From NCBI RefSeq assembly GCF_023656745.1, contig NZ_JAMOKO010000011.1, positions 33,473-97,472 of the forward strand: a stretch of DNA of 64,000 nt, read 5' to 3'. Under the pieces are notes generated by a model. It ran no database searches. It saw only the letters and a program-made list of their open reading frames with translations, and was not told the origin of the DNA. Positions 50,538 to 58,520 of this stretch are shown here, in pieces; positions within the stretch are counted from its first letter, which is position 1; every line of letters starts with the position of its first letter. The position numbers were made by a program, and so were the translations under genes. The stretch is from Collinsella sp. BG-O-102. Its GTDB lineage: Bacteria > Actinomycetota > Coriobacteriia > Coriobacteriales > Coriobacteriaceae.

Positions 50538-50573
50538 CAAAAATGGGCCGATATCCACTTGGATATCGGCCCG
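50538..50573 (-). terminator. Terminator of the exonuclease gene
   Basis: GGGCCGATATCC pairs with GGATATCGGCCC around a 4-base loop (50545-50572); on the minus strand CATTTTTGC follows. It ends the 50660-51628 gene. The rest of 50427-50659 holds no gene I can support. Confidence 0.85.
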
Positions 50574-50659
50574 CATTGCGTCGCTTGAGAGGAGCGTCTC
50601 GGCGTATCGCTTTTACACAGGCGCTATGGCCCGACAGGTATTGCTCGCGAATGGCGCTT

Positions 50660-51628
50660 TTACTTGGCAAACAGGTTCTTGAGGTTGAACTCGGCCTGGA
50701 CGGTACGGAGCATGAGGTCGGTGTCGTCGAGGCCCAGGTGCTGCTCGTTGGCGTCGGCGGCGAGGGTGCCGCGACGGCGTGCCCAGTTCTCGAGCGCGGC
50801 GGGCGCGGACTCGCGGGGGAGCGAGCGCACATCGGCGTCCAGGCTGCGGCAGATCTGGCGCGAGTCGATGACGATTATCTTGCCGGCGCGGCGTGCCTCG
50901 GCGTAGCCGTCCAGGTGGATCTTGAACCAGCTGTCCTCAAAGGCGGCGTTGTGCGCCATGTACGGGTACTTCTTCATAAGCTTGAGCAGCTGCTTTTGCA
51001 GCTCTTTGTTCTTGCGGAACGGCGTTTTGCCGTCGATGTCGTCCCAGGTGATGTGGTGGATATTCGACAACGGCACATCCTCGCCGCGGTAGATATCGGG
51101 CAGACCGCAGTAGTGTGCCTCGGCGTCGTGCGGGACGGCGTCGCTGGTGAGCTCCATGATCTCCCAGCCCACGTTGATGATATAGCCGCGCTCGGGTGCG
51201 CGGCCGGTGGTCTCGATGTCGATGCCGAGCACCGTGCCCTGAATGGGCTTGCGGGCGTAGGCGACGCCGAGCGCGTCGCGGTCGCCGCGGATCTCGCGCA
51301 TGACGGACGCGGCGGTGCGCTTTTGCATCTTGCCGATGGCAGCGCAGGTGTCGGCGTCGGACAGGCCGCGCGAAAGCGTCGCGGGCGTCACGTTGCGCAG
51401 GCGCGCCTCGCCAATCTGGTCGCACAGGTCGCGGTTGCGGTCGGCTAGGTCGCGCACGGTGGCAAAGTCGAAGCCGGGGTCGTCCTCGGCGGTAAAGTAC
51501 TCAGTCTCGAGCACCTTGAGGGCCTCTTCGCCCTTCTGGCGCTCGGACTCCATGGCGCCGTGGTCGCCGTAGATAAACATGGGGATAAACGGCTGGCGCT
51601 CGTATTCGAGTGCTTGCGAAACATTCAT
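50660..51628 (-). CDS. DEDDh 3'-5' exonuclease (DnaQ-like)
   Basis: 322 residues from ATG 51628 (AAGGAGC 7 bases upstream). Exonuclease I motif GIDIETTGRAPE near residue 137 holds the first two acidic ligands, PYMAHNAAFEDSW near 226 the second, and HLGLDDTDLMLRTV near 301 the His and last Asp, so all four DEDDh residues are present. N-terminal 130 residues include SERQKGEEALKVLETEY and a helical region unlike simple DnaQ, suggesting a regulatory or protein-binding part. It could process RNA or DNA ends. Divergently transcribed from the metal permease. Confidence 0.88.
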   Translation of the reverse strand: MNVSQALEYERQPFIPMFIYGDHGAMESERQKGEEALKVLETEYFTAEDDPGFDFATVRDLADRNRDLCDQIGEARLRNVTPATLSRGLSDADTCAAIGKMQKRTAASVMREIRGDRDALGVAYARKPIQGTVLGIDIETTGRAPERGYIINVGWEIMELTSDAVPHDAEAHYCGLPDIYRGEDVPLSNIHHITWDDIDGKTPFRKNKELQKQLLKLMKKYPYMAHNAAFEDSWFKIHLDGYAEARRAGKIIVIDSRQICRSLDADVRSLPRESAPAALENWARRRGTLAADANEQHLGLDDTDLMLRTVQAEFNLKNLFAK

Positions 51629-51709
51629 ATGCTGCTCCTTGGACGGGCCGCGTTGCGCGGCTCGGGTTTGTCGAGTTATGGCGAGATGATAGTTTACCAT
51701 GGGCAACTA

Positions 51710-51750
51710 TTGGCATCGCGCCTAGGACAACTACAATACCCTAGTTGACC
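51710..51750 (+). promoter_or_regulatory. Promoter and operator-like inverted repeat for the metal exporter
   Basis: TTGGCA (51710-51715) and TACAAT (51732-51737), 16 bases apart, look like a sigma70-type promoter. The minus-10 box lies in an inverted repeat GGACAACTA (51725-51733) with TAGTTGACC (51742-51750), a natural repressor site. A metal-responsive repressor is the obvious guess. Confidence 0.5.
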
Positions 51751-51799
51751 GCTAGGACTTTTACAATGCTGCCGAAAGACACGAAAGGTTCCATCCGTC

Positions 51800-52894
51800 A
51801 TGGATTTGCTGATTGATATTCTGCTCGACGCCGGCAAGGACACGCTCTCGCTGGTGCCGTTCTTGTTGGTGACATATCTGGTCCTCGAGACGCTCGAGCA
51901 TGTGGCAGGCGATCGCGTCAACGGTACCATCAAGCGTGCCGGCGCCGCTGGCCCCGTGGTTGGCTCGTTGCTGGGCATGGTGCCGCAGTGCGGCTTTTCG
52001 GCCATGGCGGCAACGCTATACGCCGGTCGCGTCGTGACGCTGGGCACCCTGGTGGCGGTGTTTCTCTCGACCTCCGACGAGATGCTGCCGCTGCTACTTG
52101 CCGAGCAGGTTCCCGTGCAGACTATGGCGATGCTTTTGGCTTCGAAAGCGCTGATCGCGCTGGTCACGGGCTTTATCGTGGATGCTGCCATTCGTGGCCT
52201 GCGTCGCAACGCCCGCGCGCATGCGGCGATTCGTCGTACCGTGTTGGGGACCACTGTCAATCCGGCGCACGTTAACTGCGCACATGACGACCACAGCGGT
52301 GGTGACATCATCGACGAGGTTGCCGAGGCGGGCGTGAGCGCCGACCACATCCATGAGCTGTGCGAGCGTGACCATTGCGGTTGTGATGAAGATGAGGACG
52401 AGCACGAACATGGACATGGACATGACCACGATCACGGTCATGAGGGCGAGCATGAACACCATCACGGCCACGGTCATTCCCACTCCCATGAAGGTACGCC
52501 CGTCCTGTCGATTATCCGCAGCGCCATCTCGCATACCGTGCAGGTATCGGTATTCATTTTCCTGGTGACGCTGATTCTGGTCGCCGTGCTCGAGACCTTT
52601 GGCGAATCTGCAATCGAGCAGTTCCTGCGTGGCAACGAGACGCTCGCCGTCCTGGGTTCGGCGCTTGTCGGCCTGATCCCCAACTGCTCGGCGAGCGTGG
52701 TCATTACGCAGCTGTATCTGGAAGGCGCGCTGCAGCTGGCACCGATGCTCGCCGGCACGCTCATCTCTGCCGGTGTGGGCTACCTGGTGCTGTTCCGCAC
52801 CAATCGCAGCGCTCGCGAAAACGCCGTGTTCCTGGTCATGATGTACGTCATCGGCGCTGGCTGGGGCCTCATCCTATCCGCCGTTGGCCTTTAA
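51800..52894 (+). CDS. His-rich 10-TM heavy-metal/manganese exporter-like protein (ArsP_2/DUF2899 type)
   Basis: 364 residues, about ten TM helices in two halves. Helices are paired with the family signature PQCGFSAMAATLYAGRVVTLGTLVAVFLSTSDEMLP near 57-92 and its C-terminal repeat IPNCSASVVITQLYLEGALQLAPMLAGTLISAG near 293-325, including the two Pro-x-Cys sites that likely bind metal. A central loop (about 185-228) is extremely rich in His/Asp/Glu (HEHGHGHDHDHGHEG), a probable sensing or sequestering segment. The family is annotated as a putative metal exporter, often for manganese; the His-rich loop favours a divalent metal. Substrate is not known. Confidence 0.82.
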   Translation: MDLLIDILLDAGKDTLSLVPFLLVTYLVLETLEHVAGDRVNGTIKRAGAAGPVVGSLLGMVPQCGFSAMAATLYAGRVVTLGTLVAVFLSTSDEMLPLLLAEQVPVQTMAMLLASKALIALVTGFIVDAAIRGLRRNARAHAAIRRTVLGTTVNPAHVNCAHDDHSGGDIIDEVAEAGVSADHIHELCERDHCGCDEDEDEHEHGHGHDHDHGHEGEHEHHHGHGHSHSHEGTPVLSIIRSAISHTVQVSVFIFLVTLILVAVLETFGESAIEQFLRGNETLAVLGSALVGLIPNCSASVVITQLYLEGALQLAPMLAGTLISAGVGYLVLFRTNRSARENAVFLVMMYVIGAGWGLILSAVGL

Positions 52895-52961
52895 GTAGAT
52901 TATTGGGACATGTCTTACGATCTACCCCTGTGACCAGGGCATTCCCCGCTGCCAAAACAAA

Positions 52962-52998
52962 AAGGTAGATTTTTAGGCATGTCCCAAAAATCTACCTT
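52962..52998. terminator. Bidirectional terminator, with repeat-like arms
   Basis: AAGGTAGATTTTT and AAAAATCTACCTT, 13 bp with an 11-base loop, between the exporter and the minus-strand YaiI-like gene. A related GTAGAT-type sequence containing GGGACATGTC lies just after the exporter stop (52894-52930), so this is also a member of the intergenic repeat families. Confidence 0.75.
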
Positions 52999-53000
52999 GG

Positions 53001-53483
53001 TTAGCGCAGCAGCTCGGTGAGGTTGCGTTTAAAGCGGGCGCGATCTTCGCTGGTAAATGCCGCCGGTCCGCGAGTGCGTCCGCCGGCGCGGCGCACCTTC
53101 TTTTCCTCGTGGCGAATAAACAACTGCATGTCGATGGTCGCTTTGTCGTAGACGCGCCCGCGCACACCGATGGCGGCGGCATCGCGCCCGAGCACCATGC
53201 TCGCCAAGCCAATGTCCTGCGTCACGACTACGTCGCCCGCCTGCAGGCGTTCGACAATGGCAAAGTCGGCGCTGTCGGCGCCCACGCTCACATCGAGCGT
53301 CGTGACCCAAAAGCCGCGTCGCGCGTGCTCGGCATCACGCGGGTCGTCGCGGCGAATGTGCCGTTCCAGGTTTTGCGTGCTGTTGCCGGCGATAACAACG
53401 GCGACGCCCGCCCGCCGCGCGCAATCAATTGACTCGCGCGTGACCGGGCAGGCGTCGGCATCAATAAAGAGCGTTCGCGGCAT
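53001..53483 (-). CDS. YaiI/YqxD-family protein (UPF0178)
   Basis: 160 residues. The start TLFIDADACPVTRESIDCARR and the internal VVIAGNSTQ, GADSADFAIVERLQAGDVVVTQDIGLAS near 66-93 and GRVYDKATIDMQLF near 108 are the UPF0178 pattern, a PIN-like fold with conserved Asp that could bind metal. The C-terminal part RRAGGRTRGPAAFTSEDRARF is usual. Function unproven, perhaps nuclease-related. The start codon directly follows the stop of the preceding HdeD-like gene on the same strand, without a gap. Confidence 0.92.
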   Translation of the reverse strand: MPRTLFIDADACPVTRESIDCARRAGVAVVIAGNSTQNLERHIRRDDPRDAEHARRGFWVTTLDVSVGADSADFAIVERLQAGDVVVTQDIGLASMVLGRDAAAIGVRGRVYDKATIDMQLFIRHEEKKVRRAGGRTRGPAAFTSEDRARFKRNLTELLR

Positions 53484-54086
53484 CTAGTGCACCAGTTTGC
53501 CAAATTGAATAGCGCGAACAATCAGCGTAACGCCAAACACCAGCAGCGCGGCGCCGCTAAAGATAACGAGCATCTTGGCCGACCACAGCGGATAGATAAA
53601 CACGAACATGCCGGCGATGATGGAAAGTGCGCCGCTCAGGATGGCGAGGGCACGGTTGGACGAAAGCTCGGACTCCAGAATGGACATGACACCTTCGACA
53701 ATCCAGCCAAAGCCGGCCACGATAACCACCATCGTGGTGAGCGTCGCGGTCGAGAAGGCCTGGTTGCGCAGGATTATGACGCCGCCCAAGATAATGAGTA
53801 GGTTGGAGATGATGCTCGTCACGCGCCAGCCGGTGGGCAGCAGTGGCTCGAAAACAGCGGTAAACAGCCTGATCGCGGCCGTGATCACAAAGTAGAAGCC
53901 CAAGACGGTCGTTAGGAAGACGAGGGACTTGGCGGGCGCAAACAGCAGTGCGATGCCGGCGACGAGCGCCAAGACGCCCGTGATGGCGTAAATCCAGCGC
54001 ACGGCCTTGACGGCCTTGCCTGCCATGCTTTTCTCGTCAAATCCAAACTGGCTCGATTTTTGGTCATCGTTCTTGAAGATGCCCAT
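53484..54086 (-). CDS. HdeD/DUF308-family membrane protein
   Basis: 200 residues with six TM helices in three pairs, as in HdeD (acid-stress membrane protein). The sequence starts with a soluble tail, then RWIYAITGVLALVAGIALLFAP near 29, FYFVITAAIRLFTAVFEPLL near 62, IISNLLIILGGVIILRN near 90, VVIVAGFGWIVEGVMSILE near 117, ALAILSGALSIIAGMFVFIYPLW near 142 and VIFSGAALLVFGVTLIVRA near 171. GGAAAGGAG precedes the start. No enzyme motif. Role is inferred from family only. Confidence 0.88.
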   Translation of the reverse strand: MGIFKNDDQKSSQFGFDEKSMAGKAVKAVRWIYAITGVLALVAGIALLFAPAKSLVFLTTVLGFYFVITAAIRLFTAVFEPLLPTGWRVTSIISNLLIILGGVIILRNQAFSTATLTTMVVIVAGFGWIVEGVMSILESELSSNRALAILSGALSIIAGMFVFIYPLWSAKMLVIFSGAALLVFGVTLIVRAIQFGKLVH

Positions 54087-54274
54087 AATGTCTCCTTTCC
54101 GTGCGGCGTAAGCCTTGATTGTTACAACCAGTATCGCCTAAAGGCGCTGGCGTATGGGTCGGGGAGGGCGAAACGTAACCCAAAGGTCCCGAATTGTTTC
54201 CGTTGTTCCCCACGTCGCGATTTTCTATTCAACAGGTGTAGAACATTGCAGCCCTGTTCGTTATTGCCTACGTT

Positions 54275-54293
54275 TTAGGTTAGATTTTCCTAA
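54275..54293 (+). promoter_or_regulatory. DtxR/IdeR iron-box-like site
   Basis: TTAGGTTAGATTTTCCTAA matches most positions of the DtxR consensus TTAGGTTAGxCTAACCTAA, differing at the four after the central base in the second half. It lies 28 bases from the nitroreductase start, overlapping where RNA polymerase would bind. Confidence 0.5.
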
Positions 54294-54321
54294 GGACAAT
54301 TGGCTTGTATTGGGGGTCCCT

Positions 54322-54993
54322 ATGAACGAAGCAGTTCCCGCAGCGCCGGTAAGCGCTGAGTCGATGGCAAAGCAGGGTTGCGAAAAGCTCGGCTTGGACG
54401 CGTTTGATGCGCTGGTCCGTCGTGCCCGCACGTGCCGTCGCTTTGACGAGTCCATGCGCGTGCCGCGCGAGTTTTTGCTCGAGCTGGCGGAACTTGCGCA
54501 CCTGGCTCCCTGTGGTGCCAATGCTCAGCGTCTGCGTTTTCATGTGGTAAGCGGTGCAGAGGACTGCGCGCGTGTATTTGACGAGCTTGCATGGGCCGGT
54601 GCGCTCAAGGATTGGCCGGGTCCCGATGAGGGCGAGCGCCCGACCGGCTACATCGCGATTCTTGCTGAGCGCGCCGTTCCGGGCAAGCCCGCCGCTCCCA
54701 TTACCGAGGTCGACACGGGCATTGCCGCGCAGACGATGATGCTCGCCGCCCGCAGCGCCACGCCCGAGGTGGCAGCCTGCATGTTCAAGGCCTTTACGCC
54801 CCACGCGATCGATGCCATGGGGCTCGATAACGACAAGTATGAGCTCAAGCTGATCATGGCGTTTGGCGTTCCGGCCGAGACACAGGTGATCGATGCGATC
54901 GATTCCAACCCCGACGGCTCCATCAATTATTGGCGCGACGAGGCGCGGGTGCACCACGTACCCAAGCGTCCGCTTGCCGACGTGCTGCTGTAG
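54322..54993 (+). CDS. Nitroreductase-family FMN oxidoreductase
   Basis: 223 residues from ATG 54322 (GGGGG site); the longer frame upstream is rejected. FMN-dependent NAD(P)H oxidoreductases reduce nitro groups, quinones or flavins. The N-terminal FMN/phosphate region is RRARTCRRFDESMRVPREFLLELAELAHLAPCGANAQRLRFHVV near 35-77, containing the R-S-x-R-x-F variant, followed by GYIAILAERAVPGK near 111, the dimer helix GIAAQTMMLAARS near 133, and LKLIMAFGVPAETQVIDAI near 174. An iron-box-like palindrome lies upstream, so expression could follow iron status. Confidence 0.87.
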   Translation: MNEAVPAAPVSAESMAKQGCEKLGLDAFDALVRRARTCRRFDESMRVPREFLLELAELAHLAPCGANAQRLRFHVVSGAEDCARVFDELAWAGALKDWPGPDEGERPTGYIAILAERAVPGKPAAPITEVDTGIAAQTMMLAARSATPEVAACMFKAFTPHAIDAMGLDNDKYELKLIMAFGVPAETQVIDAIDSNPDGSINYWRDEARVHHVPKRPLADVLL

Positions 54994-55027
54994 TTGTGCG
55001 TCGTTGCGGTGCAATCCGGCGGCAAAA

Positions 55028-55061
55028 TCACCACAAAGGCTCCTGTCCCCTTTGTGGTGGT
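55028..55061. repeat. Short ACCACCACAAAGG inverted repeat, copy 2
   Basis: TCACCACAAAGG (55028-55039) with CCTTTGTGGTGGT (55049-55061). It is the same family as 43902-43936, in opposite orientation. It lies just before the phosphatase ribosome site. Confidence 0.6.
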
Positions 55062-55076
55062 ACGAGGGGAGGGTGT

Positions 55077-55619
55077 GTGGCAGATCTGTATTTGGTGCGG
55101 CATGGGCAGACTGAGCTCAATGTGCAGAGCATTTTGCAGGGCTGGCACGATTCGCCGCTTACGGCGCGCGGGCGCGAGCAGGCGCTGACGGCGCGTACGG
55201 CGTTTGCGGCGCGTGGCGTGGCCTTTGATCATGTGTATTCCTCGCCGTTGGGCCGGGCGCGGCATACGGCCGAGCTTATCGTTGGCGAGGGCCGTTCCAT
55301 TGAGCTGGTCGATGACCTGCGTGAGTGGCATTTTGGCTCGCTGGAGTGCACATCAAATCGCGAGATGCCGCCGCAGCCCTGGGGCGATTATCCGGTGGCC
55401 TTTGGCGGCGAGTCGGAAGTGCAGCTTCAGTCGCGCATGGTCGCGGCGCTGTCCCGCATCATGGCCAGGCCGCAGCACGACTGCGTGCTGGCGGTTTCCC
55501 ACGGCTCAGCCTGCCAGGAGTTTCTTGAGTATGTGACTGGCGAGGGGGAGCTACCCGACAACGGTGCCGTGCTTCATTTTGGCTATTGCGACGGGGCGTT
55601 TTCGCTCTTGGGTTGGTAA
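55077..55619 (+). CDS. Histidine phosphatase family protein, copy 1
   Basis: 180 residues from GTG 55077 (GGGGAGGG upstream). Phosphoglycerate-mutase-like phosphatase: RHGQTELNVQSILQGWHDSPLT near 7-28 supplies the phosphohistidine, then YSSPLGRARHTAE near 56, LREWHFGSLE near 83 with the acid, and VSHGSACQEFLEYV near 140 with the second His. Substrate in this group ranges from alpha-ribazole-phosphate to 3PG; the copy has no diagnostic residues known to me. 17 bases separate it from the paralogue that follows. Confidence 0.9.
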   Translation: MADLYLVRHGQTELNVQSILQGWHDSPLTARGREQALTARTAFAARGVAFDHVYSSPLGRARHTAELIVGEGRSIELVDDLREWHFGSLECTSNREMPPQPWGDYPVAFGGESEVQLQSRMVAALSRIMARPQHDCVLAVSHGSACQEFLEYVTGEGELPDNGAVLHFGYCDGAFSLLGW

Positions 55620-55636
55620 CGAACGAAAGGACCCCT

Positions 55637-56272
55637 ATGAATAAAGATCTGTATCTGGTCCGTCATGGACAGACGATATTCAACCTTAAGCGTATCATTC
55701 AGGGGTGGAGTGACTCGCCGCTTACGCAGTTGGGTTGCGACCAGGCGGCGCGCGCCGGCATGTTTATACGTGCGCGTGGCATTGAGCCCGATCATGCCTA
55801 CACCTCCACGCTTCATCGCACCGAGCAGACTATCGCCAACTTGTGGCCGGGCTTGGCGTACGAGCGCCTGGACGGTCTGCGCGAGTGGTTCTTTGGCGAC
55901 TTTGAGGCCGAGCGCGTGATGCTTATGCCCGAGCGCCCGTGGCGCGACTTCTATCGCCAGTTTGGCGGCGAGGGCCAGATGCAGGTGCGCGAGCGCATGG
56001 TGGCGACGTTGACCGAGCTTATGCAGCGTCCGGACCATACGTGCGTGCTCGCGGTAAGCCATGGCTCTGCCATCAAGGAGTTCATGGACCACGTGAAGGG
56101 CGCGGCGGCCGACGAACGCGATCGTGTGCCGGGCAACTGCTCGGTGCTGCATTTCGTGTTTGACGACGAGGCCGGTACGTTTGAGCTGATTGAGATTTTT
56201 ACGCAGGAGGATTACGCGCGCGAGCTGGGGCTTGAACCGCTTGTGGCTACTGCAGGTCCGCAGCGCGGATAA
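55637..56272 (+). CDS. Histidine phosphatase family protein, copy 2
   Basis: 211 residues from ATG 55637 (GAAAGGA). Same family and clearly paralogous: RHGQTIFNLKRIIQGWSDSPLT near 8-29, YTSTLHRTEQTIA near 56, LREWFFGDFEAE near 84 and VSHGSAIKEFMDHV near 147, containing both His and the Arg set. A C-terminal extension (DYARELGLEPLVATAGPQRG) is missing from copy 1. The tandem suggests a duplication with two substrates; a role in cobalamin (alpha-ribazole phosphatase, CobC) or nucleotide pathways is possible but not shown. Confidence 0.9.
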   Translation: MNKDLYLVRHGQTIFNLKRIIQGWSDSPLTQLGCDQAARAGMFIRARGIEPDHAYTSTLHRTEQTIANLWPGLAYERLDGLREWFFGDFEAERVMLMPERPWRDFYRQFGGEGQMQVRERMVATLTELMQRPDHTCVLAVSHGSAIKEFMDHVKGAAADERDRVPGNCSVLHFVFDDEAGTFELIEIFTQEDYARELGLEPLVATAGPQRG

Positions 56273-56321
56273 CGCGAGCGCGGCGGCACGGGTCGCCGGC
56301 ATAACTTCTCGACGCAAAAGG

Positions 56322-56354
56322 GGCGGAGATGCATGTACCTGCTGCATCTCCGCC
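56322..56354. terminator. Terminator between convergent genes
   Basis: GGCGGAGATGCA with TGCATCTCCGCC, 12 bp and a 9-base loop. The flanking AAAAG/CCTCCTG means it serves the phosphatase operon on plus and the DUF1015-like gene on minus. Confidence 0.75.
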
Positions 56355-56401
56355 TCCTGTTTGTTGAGCTGCCGATTTTTGTGCTGGGCGGTCTGGTCTT
56401 G

Positions 56402-57082
56402 CTAGAACCGCGCGACCTGGTGCGTGAGCAAACCCGTCGGAACTCGCGGCGCGCCGCTGGCGACCTGCGCGGCGGGGAAGAGCACGGCAACGGTAAAGTT
56501 GAACGGCTCCTTGCCGGTGTACGTTCCGGCGGAACGGGCCTCATCGGCCAGCAGCTGCGACGCCCCGGTCAGCGCGGCAGCGTAGGCGGGGTCGTCGGCC
56601 AGTGCCGGCTCCGGTGCTTGGTCGAGCATAGCGCGGATGGCCCCGACGGCGTCCTCGCGCTTGACCTCCCACGCGCGGTGCGTAATGCCCGCGGGGTCGG
56701 TGACGGCGTAGAGCGACGCGCCCTCTTTGGCGGCGCCCAGGATGATATCCATGACGGGCGAGGCCTCGTAGGCGAGCGTTACGGGACGGGGCTGTACCTT
56801 GAGGTCGGCGATTGCGCGCGCAGCGGCGGTCGTATCGGCGGCAACCGCGTCGCCGCCCGCCAGCGCACCAACCGGGCAGATCGCCACGACACCCGTCACA
56901 CGTCCCGGCTCGCCCGAGCATTCGTACACGTAATACGCCGCACCCGGGTCCTTGAGCATCAGGCCATCGGCAATGGCTCCGCGCAGAGCATCGTTGCCGC
57001 TCAGGATGCTGCCCATTGCGGGCAGCGCCTCGAGCACGCGGTCCTGAGCCGGGCGGATGCAGGGAAACGGAAGTGCTTTCAT
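56402..57082 (-). CDS. DUF1015-type protein, shorter than its family
   Basis: 226 residues. The N-terminus PFPCIRPAQDRVLEALPAMGS and AAYYVYECSGEPGRVTGVVA near 48-67 resemble DUF1015, and the C-terminus YTGKEPFNFTVAVLFPAAQVA near 190 resembles a middle segment of the family. The usual central ADGHHR site is changed to ADDPAY and the second half of the typical 400-residue protein is missing; the protein may be a shortened or partner version. AAGGA precedes the ATG. Next on the strand is the M20 peptidase, 39 bases upstream. Often placed beside serA/serC in anaerobes, as here. Confidence 0.6.
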   Translation of the reverse strand: MKALPFPCIRPAQDRVLEALPAMGSILSGNDALRGAIADGLMLKDPGAAYYVYECSGEPGRVTGVVAICPVGALAGGDAVAADTTAAARAIADLKVQPRPVTLAYEASPVMDIILGAAKEGASLYAVTDPAGITHRAWEVKREDAVGAIRAMLDQAPEPALADDPAYAAALTGASQLLADEARSAGTYTGKEPFNFTVAVLFPAAQVASGAPRVPTGLLTHQVARF

Positions 57083-57121
57083 GGGCGGTCCTTACGCGCG
57101 AGTCGGTTTATTCGCGGCTTA

Positions 57122-58342
57122 TTATGCCCCAACTTGGCTATCCGCGCCCCAGAGTATGTTGTCGGCGAGCGCGATCAGCACGCTCTGGCAGCGAACGATA
57201 TCGGCGTGGGGCACATATTCGTTGGGCTTGTGCGCGAGCGCGAGCGACCCGGGACCGTAGCTCATGCAATTGCGGTTACCTGTCTTGCCGGCAATGACGG
57301 CGGTGTCGGTGTAGCCGGTAAAGAAGCCGACGGTCGTGTCCGCGTCCGTCACGTTATCGGCGGCACGCTTGAGCGCTGCAAGAAGGGGAGAGTTCGGGTC
57401 GCGCTCGATGGCGGGGCGGTCGCCCGTCACGGTGTAGCTGCCATGGCAACCGGGAACGGCGGCTTCGGCGACGGCGATGGCCTGCTCTACCATGCGCGTC
57501 GCGGCTGCCGTATCGGTCGGCGGGGTCAGGCGCATGTCGACCCAGACTTTGGCGCGGTCGGGTACGACGTAGGGGCGATATCCGCCCTCGATTTGGCCAA
57601 ACGTGATGGTCGAAGGCCCCAGCTCATCGTGCGCGGGCAGCGCCGCAAACGCGCGACGGAGCGAACACACGACCTCGGCCATGGCGGCGACGGCATCCGC
57701 GCCCTTCCAGGGCTGGCTCGCATGTGCCGTCACGCCAGCCATTTCAATCTCGAACCACGTACGCCCCTTGTGCGCCACCTGGATCTGTCCGTCGGTGGGC
57801 TCGGTGTCCAGCACCCATTCATGCGAGCCGACCCGGCCAGCATCGATCGCGGTCTCTGAGCCGCGCATAAAGTCTTCCTCGTCGACCGAGCAGATGAGCG
57901 AAAAGTCGCGGCGGGGCAACGCGCCATTCGCCGCCACGCGCTCGAGCGTATGGACCAGTGCGGCAATGGCGCAGGCCAGGCCACCCTTCATGTCGCAGGC
58001 GCCACGGCCGTAGAGCTTGCCGTCGCGCACGACCGCCCCGAGCGGCGTAATGTCCGCGTCCCAGCCGTCGCCCAAGGTGACTGTGTCCATATGGCAGATA
58101 TAGACGAGTCGCGGCTCGTCGCTCACTCCCGGCACGGTGACCATAAGGTTGCGGCGCCCGGGGAGTACTTCGAGCTCTGCAATTTGCACGGCATCGAGTA
58201 CCGGATGGCTCAGCTGCGCTAACCGTTCCTCAACCAACGCTTTGATATAGCGTTCAATCTCGCCCTCATACGCACCTGGGTCGGAACTGTCGATCCGCAC
58301 GAGCCCTTGCGTAAGCCGCCAAGCAAAATCTGTATCAACCAT
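57122..58342 (-). CDS. M20-family deacylase/peptidase (ArgE/DapE-type)
   Basis: 406 residues from ATG 58342 (GAGGTG), with no site at the upstream frame. Zn-dependent hydrolase removing acyl groups or cleaving peptides. Motifs: VYICHMDTVTLGDG near 84 (His, Asp), GRGACDMKGGLACAIAAL near 115 (bridging Asp), LICSVDEEDFMRGS near 148 (Glu pair), the dimerisation-domain VTAHASQPWKG near 205, and a late PHADIV near 387 supplying His. PNSPLLAALKRAADNV and TGYTDTAVIAGKTGN near 340 fit the class. Substrate unknown; acylated amino acids and succinyl-DAP are options. Confidence 0.92.
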   Translation of the reverse strand: MVDTDFAWRLTQGLVRIDSSDPGAYEGEIERYIKALVEERLAQLSHPVLDAVQIAELEVLPGRRNLMVTVPGVSDEPRLVYICHMDTVTLGDGWDADITPLGAVVRDGKLYGRGACDMKGGLACAIAALVHTLERVAANGALPRRDFSLICSVDEEDFMRGSETAIDAGRVGSHEWVLDTEPTDGQIQVAHKGRTWFEIEMAGVTAHASQPWKGADAVAAMAEVVCSLRRAFAALPAHDELGPSTITFGQIEGGYRPYVVPDRAKVWVDMRLTPPTDTAAATRMVEQAIAVAEAAVPGCHGSYTVTGDRPAIERDPNSPLLAALKRAADNVTDADTTVGFFTGYTDTAVIAGKTGNRNCMSYGPGSLALAHKPNEYVPHADIVRCQSVLIALADNILWGADSQVGA

Positions 58343-58423
58343 AGGCACCTCACAAATAGTTAGGTCAACATACAGATTGTATGCCAAGAAGCGGCTCAGT
58401 GCATTTAATGGAGTGCTCACAAA

Positions 58424-58459
58424 AACGGGGGCGCCTCTCGTGCGAAAGGCGCCCCCGTT
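58424..58459 (-). terminator. Terminator of serC-serA
   Basis: AACGGGGGCGCCT with AGGCGCCCCCGTT, 13 bp and a 10-base loop, followed on the minus strand by a TTTTTGTG tail. It lies 62 bases after the serA stop. Confidence 0.9.
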
Positions 58460-58520
58460 GGCATTCAATGTCAGTGACGGGCAGGCCACATGGGGGAACT
58501 GCCCGTCAGATCAGCCGGCG

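Noticed and set aside
50543..51448. 301-residue plus-strand frame opposite the exonuclease
   Set aside because: Overlaps a clear DEDDh protein and the terminator at 50545-50572; shadow frame.
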